NCBI GenBank assembly: GCA_013215505.1
Contig: JABSQZ010000001.1
Location: 124,001 to 188,000, forward strand
From: Oceanospirillaceae bacterium
Lineage (GTDB): Bacteria; Pseudomonadota; Gammaproteobacteria; Pseudomonadales; Balneatricaceae
Reading direction: 5' to 3'
Length of the DNA stretch: 64,000 bases
Positions 1 through 8,675 of this stretch are shown one piece after another; within the stretch, counting starts at the first letter, position 1, and the number at the start of each line of letters is the position of its first letter. The notes beneath the pieces are model-generated. The model searched no databases. It had not been told where the DNA came from and worked only from the letters and a program-made list of their open reading frames with translations. The position numbers were made by a program, and so were the translations under genes.

Positions 1-339
1 TATAAGAAGCGCAAAGAACAACGCAAATGCTGCCAGCTCAACAGTGGCTGGAAAAAGTTCAAAAAACTCTTCGAGTACCGGTCGACCTGTGACAATTGAT
101 TTTCCAAAATCACCTTGCAACAAGTCTTTCACGTACTCGAAATATTGTACGTATAAGGGCTGATCAAAGCCAAAGGCATGCATTAACTCTGCATACTTTT
201 CAGGAGACGGGCTGCGCTCTCCGGACATAACTAAAATGGGATCACCGGGTATGACTCGGATAAAAACAAACGCGGTTAAGGTTATACCTATGTATGTTGG
301 GATCAAGACCAACAGACGTCGGAATAGAAAACTGAACAT
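1..339 (-). CDS. dppB: Dipeptide ABC transporter permease DppB (partial)
   Basis: This is the first 113 codons of an inner-membrane permease of the DppB/OppB family; the rest lies beyond base 1. Translation begins at 339 with MFSFLFRRLLVLIPTYIGI. It has the hydrophobic first helix (about residues 8-30) and then a periplasmic region with IRVIPGDP, the family's conserved start of the first loop, and QPLYVQYFEYVKDLLQGDFG, also typical of the family. A second hydrophobic stretch begins near residue 100. It follows dppA on the same strand, so the pair is the start of a dpp operon importing dipeptides. The family and orientation are clear; the substrate is inferred from the dppA neighbour. Confidence 0.93.
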   Translation of the reverse strand, partial: MFSFLFRRLLVLIPTYIGITLTAFVFIRVIPGDPILVMSGERSPSPEKYAELMHAFGFDQPLYVQYFEYVKDLLQGDFGKSIVTGRPVLEEFFELFPATVELAAFALFFALLI

Positions 340-378
340 TTTTTTGTCCTGTAGGAAAAAATTTAATTCTATAGAAAA

Positions 379-407
379 AAACAAACCGGCAAAGAGCCGG
401 TTTGTTT
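379..407 (-). terminator. Stem-loop between dppA and dppB, probably an attenuator
   Basis: A perfect 12-bp stem (379-390 pairing with 396-407) closes a 5-base loop. On the minus strand it is followed by a run of T residues (A-run at 375-380 on the plus strand), the form of a rho-independent terminator. It lies just after the dppA stop and before dppB. It probably lets only part of transcription pass into the permease genes, so that the binding protein is made in excess. That role is inferred from the general pattern of binding-protein transporter operons. Confidence 0.75.
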
Positions 408-423
408 GGAGATCAAAATATTA

Positions 424-2016
424 TTATTTTAAATCAACGTTGTGGAAGAAATGTCCACCGAGAGGATCGATCTTGTAACCAGAAACTTTGTCGCTGATTG
501 GCATGAAAACAGTACTGTGAGCGATAGTTGCCCAAGGTGCTTCTTTCTTGAAGATCTTCTGTGCATTTTCGTAAGCTGTAGTACGTACTTCAGGGTCTGT
601 AGACAGAAGTGCGTCTTGTAGCTCTTGTTCGAACTCAGCATTACACCAGCGAGCACGGTTATCACCAGATTTCGCAGCTGCACAGCCTAGAAGAACACGT
701 AGGAAGTTATCCGGGTCACCATTGTCACCAGTCCAACCTAGAAGTACTGTATCGTGCTCACCTGCTTTAGAGCGCTTAAGGTACTCGCCCCACTCAAATG
801 TTACGATTTCAGCGTCAACACCGATTTTAGCCCAGTCAGCCTGGATAAGCTCAGCCATCTTCTTGGCATCAGGGTTGTATGGACGTTGTACAGGCATAGC
901 CCAGATGTTAGTTTTGAATCCAGAAATGCCGGCTTCTTTTAACAGCGCCTTGGCTTTTTCAACATCATAAGCATCATCAACCGTAGACTCATCATAAGAC
1001 CAGATTGTTGGTGGAATTGGGTTCTTAGCAACAGATGCTTCGCCGTTAAAGACTACCTGCTTGATAGCATCTTTGTTGATCGCGTAGTTAAGTGCTTTAC
1101 GTACACGAACATCTTTGAACTTGTCTTTCTCAGTGTTGTAAGCCAAGTAACCAACGTTCAGACCTTCCTGTTGCATCATATTGATGCCATCAGTATTTCT
1201 GATGTCAGCGATATCTGCAGGGTTAGGATAAGGCATGGCATGACATTCGCCCGCTTTCATCTTCTGGAAACGAACAGATGCGTCAGTAGTGATTGAGAAT
1301 ACTAAGTTATCAATCTTCGCTTGCTCACCCCAGTATTGAGTGTTCTTAGCATAGCGGATTACAGAGTCTTTCTTGTAACCAACAAACTGAAAAGGACCTG
1401 TTCCAACTGGCTTCTGGTTCAGATCACCAAGCTTGCCAGATGCAACTAATTGCGCGCCGTATTCAGCTGACTGGATAGAGGCGAAGGCCATAGCCATGTT
1501 GCTGACGATAGGAGCTTCTGGGTGATCAAGCATGAATTTAACCGTTAAATCATCAACTTTTACTACGTCGTTGATTAGGTTGCTCATATCCATAGCATTC
1601 CAGTAACCAAAGTTACCGTTATTTTCTTTGTAGTATGGATCTTCTTTATCCATCTGACGATTGAATGAGAAGATAATATCATCTGCGTTCATATCACGAG
1701 TAGGAGTAAAGTTTTTAGTCGTGTGGAACTTAACGCCTGGACGGAGCTTGAAAGTAAGCTCTAAACCGTCAACAGAAACATCCCAGCTCTCGGCAAGACC
1801 AGGAACAACCTCAGTTGTACCTACTTTGAAGTTAACCAGACCGTCGAACATAGTGTTGGCAGACGCATCAAATGTAGTACCTGATGTGTAAAGTGCCGCA
1901 TCAAAACCTTCCGGGCTACCTTCTGAACAATAGACAAGTGTCTTTGCCGCCATTGCCTGGCCTGACATGATCATACCACCGGCAAGTACCGCAGCTGCGA
2001 TTATACTTTTTTTCAT
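424..2016 (-). CDS. dppA: Dipeptide-binding periplasmic protein DppA
   Basis: A 530-residue solute-binding protein of the SBP_bac_5 family, which captures dipeptides (and in some bacteria haem) in the periplasm for DppBCDF. The signal peptide is residues 1-23 (MKKSII, hydrophobic core, cleavage after AMA). The mature start KTLVYCSEGSPEGFDAAL with SGTTFDAS is highly characteristic of DppA as opposed to OppA. Length is normal for the family. A good ribosome site (AGGATAAG) stands just before the ATG at 2016. It is the first gene of the dpp operon, with a stem-loop before dppB. Confidence 0.95.
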   Translation of the reverse strand: MKKSIIAAAVLAGGMIMSGQAMAAKTLVYCSEGSPEGFDAALYTSGTTFDASANTMFDGLVNFKVGTTEVVPGLAESWDVSVDGLELTFKLRPGVKFHTTKNFTPTRDMNADDIIFSFNRQMDKEDPYYKENNGNFGYWNAMDMSNLINDVVKVDDLTVKFMLDHPEAPIVSNMAMAFASIQSAEYGAQLVASGKLGDLNQKPVGTGPFQFVGYKKDSVIRYAKNTQYWGEQAKIDNLVFSITTDASVRFQKMKAGECHAMPYPNPADIADIRNTDGINMMQQEGLNVGYLAYNTEKDKFKDVRVRKALNYAINKDAIKQVVFNGEASVAKNPIPPTIWSYDESTVDDAYDVEKAKALLKEAGISGFKTNIWAMPVQRPYNPDAKKMAELIQADWAKIGVDAEIVTFEWGEYLKRSKAGEHDTVLLGWTGDNGDPDNFLRVLLGCAAAKSGDNRARWCNAEFEQELQDALLSTDPEVRTTAYENAQKIFKKEAPWATIAHSTVFMPISDKVSGYKIDPLGGHFFHNVDLK

Positions 2017-2675
2017 GACTTATCCTCATAAGAAACTAAATACCTAAGCTTTGTAAACTGATAATAACTTAAGGCACGTAATCATATAATTGTTTTTATT
2101 TCATGCTTAAACTGACTTTAAGCTAGCCAACATTCTGCATGAGAATAATTTTCTGTCAAGAGAAAGCTGGCGTTGAGAGTGAGATCCGCAGCCTGTTTTA
2201 AGGCTTTAGAAACAACCACCCTATATTGGACAAATTACGACCAGCCACATTCGACTGATTGTCGACAATATCCGTGTTTACCAACCTTGCGAAACAACGG
2301 CTGTTTGTTTGTTGCAAGTACTGTCATCGCCCATGATACCGCCGCATCGGAAATTCAGACATGTTTCTGTCGTTTTAGAAACATCACAATAAAGATATCA
2401 AAGAAGATTCTCATAATGAAAAAGCAAGCTTATTTAGATTATTTTTATTGATCGTATCTTTTGTTATTAATTTTTTTTATTAATCAATGCTAATTTTGCA
2501 TACCACTACGATTAACGACCATTCTGGTCACTGCACAGGCATTTCATGCCGCTTTGTGGGGCCTTGCTCTGGGCTGGTTACTGTAAAAATGCTCGGTAAT
2601 TCCGCATCCTCATCTCACCTTCTGCCTACAACTCACTACTTGCAACTTCCAATTCATTGCTCGCCACAGCAGCCA
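2017..2675. other. Gene-free stretch upstream of dppA
   Basis: About 660 bases separate the divergent end of dppA from the terminator of the bacterioferritin genes. The part next to dppA must hold its promoter, but I see no clear operator. Possible open frames here have no ribosome site and no recognisable protein character. Around 2625-2660 there is a weak 7-base periodicity (CAACT/ACTACTT-like units) resembling a decayed copy of the heptad arrays found further along the window. Confidence 0.4.
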
Positions 2676-2676
2676 C

Positions 2677-2700
2677 AAAAAAGCGAGCCTCAGCTCGCTT
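2677..2700 (-). terminator. Rho-independent terminator of the bacterioferritin pair
   Basis: An 8-bp perfect GC-rich stem (AAGCGAGC at 2681-2688 with GCTCGCTT at 2693-2700) and a 4-base loop, preceded on the plus strand by an A-run (2677-2682) that becomes the U-tract of a minus-strand transcript. It lies about 30 bases past the stop of the second bacterioferritin gene. Confidence 0.85.
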
Positions 2701-2730
2701 GGTTCTTGCACTAGTATATCAGTCAGTGCT

Positions 2731-3201
2731 TCAAGACGCCTGTGACTGTAAATAGTTTTGCAAGCCCATTTTGTCAATCAGGCCCAACTGTTTCTCCAGC
2801 CAGTAAGCATGATCTTCCTCTGTGTCTTCCAACAACTTCTCGAGAATCTCACGTGACTGATAATCTTGCTCGGTCTCACAGATAGCAATCGCTTTCTTCA
2901 GTGCCGTCACTACTGCATATTCAAAATTCAGATCGTTTTGCAACATTTCAGGTACATCTTTACCTATATGGATTGCCTCCCGGGTAACCATGTCGGGAAT
3001 ACCTTCCAGGAACAACATCCTGGCAATCAGTTTTGAAGCGTGCTCTTTTTCATCTTCAAACTCATGCGCAATACGTTCGTGGAGCTTTTCTAACCCCCAG
3101 TCTTCGTACATCCGCGAATGAATAAAATACTGATCCATAGCCGCCAACTCACCGGCGAGAAGTGTGTTTAGCTGTGCAATTACCTTGTCATTACCTTTCA
3201 T
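2731..3201 (-). CDS. bfr: Bacterioferritin, ferroxidase-type subunit
   Basis: A 156-residue ferritin-like four-helix protein that oxidises Fe(II) and stores it as a mineral core inside a 24-subunit cytoplasmic shell. By alignment to E. coli Bfr all six di-iron ligands are present: E18 ([12 protein letters not shown]), E51 and H54 ([10 protein letters not shown]), E94 (LNFEYAV), E127 and H130 (TEEDHAYW). The haem ligand Met52 is replaced by Lys. A GTG at 3204 also opens the frame, but the ATG at 3201 has an ideal GGAGG site inside the end of the upstream gene, so I start there. It is co-transcribed with the preceding bacterioferritin, which has the opposite residue pattern. Confidence 0.94.
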   Translation of the reverse strand: MKGNDKVIAQLNTLLAGELAAMDQYFIHSRMYEDWGLEKLHERIAHEFEDEKEHASKLIARMLFLEGIPDMVTREAIHIGKDVPEMLQNDLNFEYAVVTALKKAIAICETEQDYQSREILEKLLEDTEEDHAYWLEKQLGLIDKMGLQNYLQSQAS

Positions 3202-3203
3202 CA

Positions 3204-3674
3204 CTAATCCTCCATTTGAGATTGAATATAATTCTGAATGCCCGCTTCTGCAATTAAGTACTGCTGAGACTCAATCCAGTCCACGTGCTCTTCTTCATAT
3301 TCAAGAATATCTTCCAGCAGATCTCGGCTGACATAATCCGCTTGTGTTTCCGCCAAGGCGATACTGGCGCGAAGTATCTTCATTAACTCGTGTTGCAACT
3401 CCAAGTCGCAACTGAGCATCTCTGCGGTGTGCTCGCCGATACGTAACCTCTCCAGCTGCTGCAAATTAGGCAGCCCTTCCAGAAAAAGTATCCTTCCAAT
3501 CAAATCATCGGACTGTTTCATATCTTTGATTGATTTTTTGTAATCCTTCTCGTTTAGCTCTTCTAAACCCCAGTTTTTAAACATACGCGCATGTAAGAAA
3601 TACTGATTAATAGACGTTAATTTAATCGTCAGCACTTTGTTTAACTGAGCAACAACTGCTTTATCACCTTGCAT
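3204..3674 (-). CDS. bfr: Bacterioferritin, haem-binding subunit without ferroxidase centre
   Basis: A 156-residue bacterioferritin. The N-terminus ([35 protein letters not shown]) and the end (GIQNYIQSQ) are typical. The haem ligand Met52 is kept (IKDMKQSDD), but the di-iron ligands are mostly lost: E18 is Lys, E51 is Asp, H54 is Gln and E94 is Gln; only E127 and H130 remain. The protein therefore most likely binds haem between subunits and passes electrons but does not oxidise iron itself. It is immediately upstream of the ferroxidase-type subunit; the two probably co-assemble, as described for two-subunit bacterioferritins of Neisseria. Co-assembly is inference. Confidence 0.93.
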   Translation of the reverse strand: MQGDKAVVAQLNKVLTIKLTSINQYFLHARMFKNWGLEELNEKDYKKSIKDMKQSDDLIGRILFLEGLPNLQQLERLRIGEHTAEMLSCDLELQHELMKILRASIALAETQADYVSRDLLEDILEYEEEHVDWIESQQYLIAEAGIQNYIQSQMED

Positions 3675-3851
3675 AATTGGCCCCTAAGATATTAATTCCT
3701 TTTTTAGCTGCCATACATTTTAGCACCGAAAAGACAAAAATCAATATTTTCGCCATTTAAATCAATTAGTTAGTAATTGATAATCTTTACTACTTAGCTT
3801 TACAAAGAACCTTTAGAAGCAAGGCAAAGTTACAAATACTTCTTGAAATTT

Positions 3852-3872
3852 AAATAATAATCGTTATTATTT
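3852..3872. promoter_or_regulatory. Fur-box-like palindrome
   Basis: A perfect 9-3-9 inverted repeat, AAATAATAA-TCG-TTATTATTT, resembling the Fur consensus of repeated NAT(A/T)AT hexamers. It lies between the divergently oriented bacterioferritin pair and bfd, about 50 bases upstream of bfd. In many gammaproteobacteria bfd is repressed by Fur under iron sufficiency, so iron control of bfd is likely; effects on the bfr pair are less certain because its start is about 180 bases away. Confidence 0.7.
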
Positions 3873-3922
3873 ACATATAGTTTTAACGTTCCACTTAACA
3901 GCCATGATTAGTAGTTGATTTT

Positions 3923-4099
3923 ATGTATATTTGTATTTGTAACGCAGTAACTGACAGCCAAATCAAACAATGTGTTACTCAAGGCGCACGATCAATTCGC
4001 GACTTAAACAAAGATTTTTGTATCGCCGACCAATGCGGTAAGTGCGCTTGTGCTGCAAAAAAAGTAATCAAATCGCAAATCAATACCATTTCCCTGTAA
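3923..4099 (+). CDS. bfd: Bacterioferritin-associated ferredoxin Bfd
   Basis: A 58-residue [2Fe-2S] protein that reduces the haem of bacterioferritin to release stored iron. It begins MYICICNAVTDSQI and contains the four cluster cysteines in the family pattern: CxC at residues 4 and 6, then CGKCAC about 33 residues later (DQCGKCACAAKK). Length is close to E. coli Bfd (64). Its position opposite two bacterioferritin genes fits the role. The Fur-like palindrome upstream suggests induction on iron limitation. Confidence 0.93.
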   Translation: MYICICNAVTDSQIKQCVTQGARSIRDLNKDFCIADQCGKCACAAKKVIKSQINTISL

Positions 4100-4246
4100 T
4101 TTTCGACTCCTCCCCCCTCTTGTTTTTTTGTCTACAAACTGTATTCATTGGCAGCCAGATCTACTAATACCCCGAACAACAAGGTAGAGTAGCGGGCAAA
4201 ATCTCTGTCCTTTTATCCTCCACCTATATAAAGGTTATCCGCGCCA

Positions 4247-5713
4247 ATGCAATCCCCTATTAAAAAGCCTATGTTAGATTTACAACCTCGGGAAATCTGG
4301 CAGCAATTTCAAGTTTTATGCGACACTCCCCGCCCCTCTTTTGAGGAAGAGGCTATTCGCCAACAGCTCTATGACTGGGCAATTCAGCGCAATTTATCAC
4401 CCTACATTGATACTTGCGGCAACCTACTGATCAAAAAGCCTGCCACGCCGGGCATGCAAGACCGCCCCACCATCGTCTTGCAGGGCCACTTGGATATAGT
4501 TGCGCAGAAAAACTCAGATTCAGACCACAACTTCAGCACAGATCCTATTCTGACAGTGATAGAGAACGGCTGGGTTACTGCCCTAGGTACCACTTTAGGC
4601 GCGGATAACGGCATTGGGGTTGCTGCAGCACTGGCTGTTCTGGCCAGTGATGATATAGCACATGGCGCCATCGAAGCCCTATTTACTATAGAAGAAGAGA
4701 CCAGCTTACGTGGAGCCACGGAGTTGGAACCCGGTATTCTGGCGGGCAAAATATTGCTCAATCTCGACTCCGAAGACAGCGGTGACGTTTACATTGGCTG
4801 TGCCGGGGGGGTCGACATCACTGGCAATAAGCAATTTGAAACCCACAACTGTGACAGCAGTGCCACTAGCTATGAGATTAAAATATCTGGATTGCGCGGA
4901 GGCCACTCCGGGCTGGACATCCATAAAGGTATCGGCAGCGCCAATGTGCTGCTGGCCAGACTTCTCTATTTACTGAATAGCGATACGAATTTTTCGCTGA
5001 CTGGTTTAAACGGCGGCACCTTGAGAAACGCCATCGCCCGCGAAGCTGTAGCAACTATTTTCTGTACAGAAATCGAAGTAGAGAAGATCACTGCCATTAT
5101 CGATCACACACTCAGCCTGTTTAAATCTGAGCTCAAAGGGGTTGATGACTATCTCAGTATTGACTTCAATAGCAGCGATAATAAATGTTCGCAAGTATTG
5201 ACTAAAGCTGATCAGAATCAACTGATAAACCTACTCTATAGTCTGCCTCACGGGGTAGACAGTATGAGTCGCGACTTACCGGGAGTCACCCACACCTCAA
5301 ACAACTTTGGCGTAGTCACCCTTACAGAAGGCACCCTTGAGGTCTGCTTACTGGCCAGGTCGCTTGCGGATTCCAAAACCCAAGCCATGGCAGACAAAGT
5401 AGCGGCCTGTTTACAGCTCGCGGGTATGCAATGCCAATTTGAAAGCCCTTACCCTGGCTGGCTACCCGATCCAAAGACCGGATTACTCAAGCAATTTCTG
5501 GATATTCACCAACAGGAAATGGGATTTTCAGCTGCCGTTAAAGTCATACATGCCGGTTTAGAGTGCGGCATTATCGGTGCCAAGTATCCCGGCATGGAGA
5601 TGGTTTCTTTTGGCCCCAATATTCGTGGCGCTCACTCCCCTGATGAGCGACTCGAGATAAGTTCAGTTAGCGACTTTTGGCGCCTGTTAGTAAAGCTATT
5701 AGCCAGTCTATAA
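4247..5713 (+). CDS. pepD: Aminoacyl-histidine dipeptidase PepD (M20C)
   Basis: A 488-residue cytosolic zinc dipeptidase of the M20 family, which cleaves dipeptides including Xaa-His. The first metal motif is seen as VLQGHLDIVAQK, followed by GTTLGADNGIGVAAALA (metal bridging Asp), the catalytic IEEETSLRGA, LNLDSEDSG, and the lid-domain sequence GLRGGHSGLDIHKGIGSAN. Near the C-terminus HAGLECGIIGAKYPGMEMVSFGP and GAHSPDERLEI are diagnostic of PepD. Length matches the family (about 485). A second in-frame ATG lies at 4271 (MLDLQPREIW) and could be the true start. It is likely a single-gene unit followed by another peptidase gene. Confidence 0.95.
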   Translation: MQSPIKKPMLDLQPREIWQQFQVLCDTPRPSFEEEAIRQQLYDWAIQRNLSPYIDTCGNLLIKKPATPGMQDRPTIVLQGHLDIVAQKNSDSDHNFSTDPILTVIENGWVTALGTTLGADNGIGVAAALAVLASDDIAHGAIEALFTIEEETSLRGATELEPGILAGKILLNLDSEDSGDVYIGCAGGVDITGNKQFETHNCDSSATSYEIKISGLRGGHSGLDIHKGIGSANVLLARLLYLLNSDTNFSLTGLNGGTLRNAIAREAVATIFCTEIEVEKITAIIDHTLSLFKSELKGVDDYLSIDFNSSDNKCSQVLTKADQNQLINLLYSLPHGVDSMSRDLPGVTHTSNNFGVVTLTEGTLEVCLLARSLADSKTQAMADKVAACLQLAGMQCQFESPYPGWLPDPKTGLLKQFLDIHQQEMGFSAAVKVIHAGLECGIIGAKYPGMEMVSFGPNIRGAHSPDERLEISSVSDFWRLLVKLLASL

Positions 5714-5809
5714 CCCAACAAACAAGCAACAGCATAGTTCTGTGAGCACTGGCTCAATTCGCCAGCGCTCACCCACAATTTTTTGCCCGACAACATACAG
5801 GTAAAGACC

Positions 5810-7027
5810 ATGAACATGACCCAAGGTGTAGGCGGCTCCGATGCAGCAACCGAATTAGCAAAATTAAGCAATGTTTGCCAGGACATCGGCGCCATTCACA
5901 GCAGTGAATTTCAACAGCGCATAGACAGAGCCCAGCAGTTAATGTCGCGAGATAATATAGCCGCCATTTACTTAAATGCTGGCACTAATTTGTTCTATTT
6001 TACTGGTACTCGCTGGTTTGCCAGCGAGAGAATGGTCGGTGCGATATTGCCAGCTAAAGGCCAAATCGTCTATATAGCTCCCTATTTTGAACAGGGCACT
6101 ATTTTACAATTCATGGGCATCAAAGGTGATATCCGTCCCTGGCAAGAGCATCAGAGCCCCTACCAATTGTTTTGTGACACACTGGCGGGCATGGGCATAG
6201 AGCGAGGAAATATCGGAATTGATGAATCCAGTCCTTTCTTTATCAGTAATGGTATTGATCTGGTCGGCAACCACTACCAATTAGTTAGCGCTAAAGAAAT
6301 CACCGCCGGCTGCAGAGCCATTAAGTCCAGTGCTGAACTGTGCCTGATGCAAAAAGCCAAAGACATCACTTTAGCAGTACAAAAAGCGGCGGCACGAATT
6401 TTGCGGATCGGTATCTCAACGGCAGAAGTCAGTGAATTTATTGATGCCGCACACCGAAAAATGGGTGCCCCTAAAGGCTCATATTTCTGCATCGTGCTGT
6501 TTGGCGTAGACTCTTCATTTCCCCATGGAGTAAAAGAGAGCCGGGATCTGGCAGAAAACGACATGGTGCTGATAGACACAGGCTGCATGGTAGAAAATTA
6601 CATTTCTGACATTACCAGGAGCTACGTATTCGGCGAGCCGAACCAGCGCCAGCGGATGCTCTGGCAAGTTGAATACAACGCGCAACAGGCTGCTTTTGCA
6701 GCTGCGGTTAACGGCGAGCCCTGCGCCAATGTGGATATAGCGGCCAGAGAATACCTGGCGTCGCAGGGGATGGGACCAGACTATCAAACTCCTGGCTGTC
6801 CGCACCGCACCGGCCACGGCATAGGGTTAGATATCCACGAGTGGCCCTACTTAAATCGCGCCGAAACAACTTTACTGGCGCCGGGCATGTGCTTCTCCAA
6901 CGAGCCGATGCTGGTGATGCCCGATGAATTCGGTATCCGCTTAGAGGACCATTTTTATATGACCGATGACGGTCCAAGATGGTTCACAGAACCCTCCCCT
7001 TCAATAGATAACCCTTTTGCATACTAA
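5810..7027 (+). CDS. M24 family Xaa-Pro aminopeptidase-like metallopeptidase
   Basis: A protein of about 405 residues with the creatinase/prolidase fold: an N-terminal creatinase-like domain (residues about 35-160) and a pita-bread catalytic domain. The five metal ligands of M24 are visible: Asp in VLIDTGCMVENY and in SDITRSYVFG, His in GHGIGLDIHEWPY, Glu in CFSNEPMLVMP and Glu in GIRLEDHFYMT. It should remove N-terminal residues before proline or split Xaa-Pro dipeptides. The frame is open upstream to a TTG at 5783, but the ATG at 5810 behind AGGTAAAG is preferred. It follows pepD with about 95 bases between, so the two form a peptide-breakdown pair. Confidence 0.9.
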   Translation: MNMTQGVGGSDAATELAKLSNVCQDIGAIHSSEFQQRIDRAQQLMSRDNIAAIYLNAGTNLFYFTGTRWFASERMVGAILPAKGQIVYIAPYFEQGTILQFMGIKGDIRPWQEHQSPYQLFCDTLAGMGIERGNIGIDESSPFFISNGIDLVGNHYQLVSAKEITAGCRAIKSSAELCLMQKAKDITLAVQKAAARILRIGISTAEVSEFIDAAHRKMGAPKGSYFCIVLFGVDSSFPHGVKESRDLAENDMVLIDTGCMVENYISDITRSYVFGEPNQRQRMLWQVEYNAQQAAFAAAVNGEPCANVDIAAREYLASQGMGPDYQTPGCPHRTGHGIGLDIHEWPYLNRAETTLLAPGMCFSNEPMLVMPDEFGIRLEDHFYMTDDGPRWFTEPSPSIDNPFAY

Positions 7028-7044
7028 GCACATAGCACTGAAAC

Positions 7045-7073
7045 CCCCTGAAGCGATACAGATCACTCAGGGG
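7045..7073 (+). terminator. Weak stem-loop after the M24 peptidase gene
   Basis: CCCCTGA (7045-7051) can pair with TCAGGGG (7067-7073) across a 15-base loop, shortly after the stop at 7027. A T-rich stretch follows only about 20 bases later, so this is a doubtful intrinsic terminator. Confidence 0.4.
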
Positions 7074-7140
7074 CCCTGTTATTAACTTGATTTTTTGCCT
7101 TTTCTGGGCGATTTTTAACTACAGATAATGTATATTTTCG

Positions 7141-7407
7141 TCAGTCATTGAGGCTAGACACAATTTCGAGGATGGATTCTCTATCGAGCTGCTTAACATT
7201 CAAGACTAAAAATAATTGAATGAACAAATCAGCCCCCATAATTCCCCGGTTTATCTTATTCCTCAAATTAGCACTGCTTTGCACAGTCCCATGCGCCGCT
7301 AATAATTGACTAAGATCCTCATACCTGATTTTGCGTTTTGACATTTCTGATTTAATAATCCGGCTTATCAGCTCTCTATAATCAGTAACAGGAGTATTTT
7401 CGGGCAT
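7141..7407 (-). CDS. DUF6471-type small helical protein
   Basis: An 88-residue soluble protein, all helical by eye, resembling DUF6471 proteins, which look like small helix-turn-helix DNA-binding proteins. Visible features are the N-terminal YRELISRIIKSEMSKRKIRYEDLSQLL and the conserved-looking NLRNKINRGIMGADLFIQLF segment. It stands alone on the minus strand, divergent from the yjf-type operon with 174 bases between. An effect on that operon is possible but there is no direct evidence. Function unknown. Confidence 0.7.
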   Translation of the reverse strand: MPENTPVTDYRELISRIIKSEMSKRKIRYEDLSQLLAAHGTVQSSANLRNKINRGIMGADLFIQLFLVLNVKQLDRESILEIVSSLND

Positions 7408-7581
7408 TTTTTGCTCACCTTTAAGTCTTGGGAAAGTGCTTTTGTAACGTATTATTTACAAAAACACAAAATAAATCACAAAAATAAGTTATTTTTACTT
7501 TACAGATCGTATTTATTATATATTATAAGCTTCGTCGGCACAGGTCGAGTGTGCTGATAAAAAACTTTAGGAGATGGACGT

Positions 7582-7971
7582 ATGAGTTGGGACCTTTCAA
7601 CAATAGAAGAGTCACTATCACAACAAAGTAATTGGGTTGTTCATTCTGAAAACGATTGCCTATTTATCACTAACGAAGATGGGCTGGATGCTTACGTTGC
7701 CGTCAGTGGCGCACAAATTGTGGTCGAATCAATTTTATTCGCCAGCAGTTCGGTAGCGGATGTTGCTGGACTAAACGAACAGATTTTGAAAACGCACCAA
7801 GTTTTCCCGCTGACCACTATCGGCATTACCCGTGTTGAAAATGAAGATTACTACATGGCGTTTGGCGCCCTGTCATCACAATCTAAAGAAGAGAGCATCA
7901 TCATCGAAGTGGAGACCTTATTTGATAATGTCGCCGCTTTTCTCGATGCCTACGAAGACTATTTAAAGTAA
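7582..7971 (+). CDS. yjfI: YjfI-like DUF2170 protein
   Basis: A 129-residue acidic soluble protein (MSWDLSTIEESL, repeated hydrophobic strands, C-terminal FLDAYEDYLK) matching the DUF2170/YjfI family in length and position. It is the first gene of an operon that continues with a PspA paralogue 12 bases later, as in E. coli yjfI-yjfJ. A strong ribosome site (AGGAG) precedes the ATG. Biochemical function is unknown; the constant linkage to PspA-type proteins suggests an envelope-stress role. Confidence 0.82.
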   Translation: MSWDLSTIEESLSQQSNWVVHSENDCLFITNEDGLDAYVAVSGAQIVVESILFASSSVADVAGLNEQILKTHQVFPLTTIGITRVENEDYYMAFGALSSQSKEESIIIEVETLFDNVAAFLDAYEDYLK

Positions 7972-7983
7972 GAGGAATCTGTA

Positions 7984-8670
7984 ATGAGTGTATGGAAAAG
8001 ACTGGTTAGCGCCGTTAAAGGCGGAGTAAACGAAGCAGCTGAAGCAGTTGCAGATAATCAGGCACTGCGTATTTTAGATCAGGAAATACGTGAAGCTAAA
8101 GAAGAGTTACGCAGCTCTGATCACTCCCTGACGCAGATTATGGCGAAGCGTAAATTAGCCCAGCAGAAAGTGGCCAGCTTTGAAAAATCTGTCGCTGAGT
8201 ACGAAACTCACGCCATGGCAGCCAATGAAAAAGGCGACCAGGCACTGGCGCTGGATTGTGCCCGTAAAGTTGTAGATTTAAGAGCACAGATGGATTCTGA
8301 ACAACAGTACGTTGATCAGTTCACGAAATCTGAAACCACTTTGCGCAGTAACATCAGTCAGGCGAAAAACAACCTGCGCCGTATGGAGCAACAAGTGGAC
8401 ATGGTCAAGGCCACAGCCTCAGTGCAAAAAGCCCAGGCGGCAGTTTCATCTAGACACTTAGGTGCCAATGGCAAGATGAAAACAGCGGCTGAATCTCTGT
8501 CCCGTATTCAGGACAAACAAAATCAACGCCAGGCAGAAATGGAAGCAGCATCTGAGTTAGCGGCGGATGAATCCGGTGACGAGTTGGAAAAACGCCTGCA
8601 AAGCGCTGGAATAACTGGATCCAACAGTTCAGCCGACGATGAACTGGCCAGGATACTCGGTAAAAAATAA
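7984..8670 (+). CDS. yjfJ: PspA/IM30 family protein (YjfJ-like)
   Basis: A 228-residue protein of the PspA/IM30 (bacterial ESCRT-III-like) family that coats and stabilises the inner membrane. The N-terminus MSVWKRLVSAVKGGVNEAAEA is the membrane-binding amphipathic helix followed by long coiled coils rich in Glu, Lys and Gln (residues about 25-160, with QDKQNQRQAEMEA later). The C-terminus SADDELARILGKK is typical of the YjfJ type. It is in tight operon with yjfI upstream and the K+ channel gene 5 bases downstream. It differs from classical PspA by the absence of pspB, pspC and pspF nearby. Confidence 0.88.
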   Translation: MSVWKRLVSAVKGGVNEAAEAVADNQALRILDQEIREAKEELRSSDHSLTQIMAKRKLAQQKVASFEKSVAEYETHAMAANEKGDQALALDCARKVVDLRAQMDSEQQYVDQFTKSETTLRSNISQAKNNLRRMEQQVDMVKATASVQKAQAAVSSRHLGANGKMKTAAESLSRIQDKQNQRQAEMEAASELAADESGDELEKRLQSAGITGSNSSADDELARILGKK

Positions 8671-8675
8671 CCGTA

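Noticed and set aside
2408-2422. TTCTCATAATGAAAA as a further SypG-type enhancer
   Set aside because: It lacks the TGC half of the motif, and no sigma-54 element or syp-type gene is nearby.
2173-2451. Open frames upstream of dppA
   Set aside because: No ribosome site, low-quality composition and no motif; more likely promoter and non-coding DNA.
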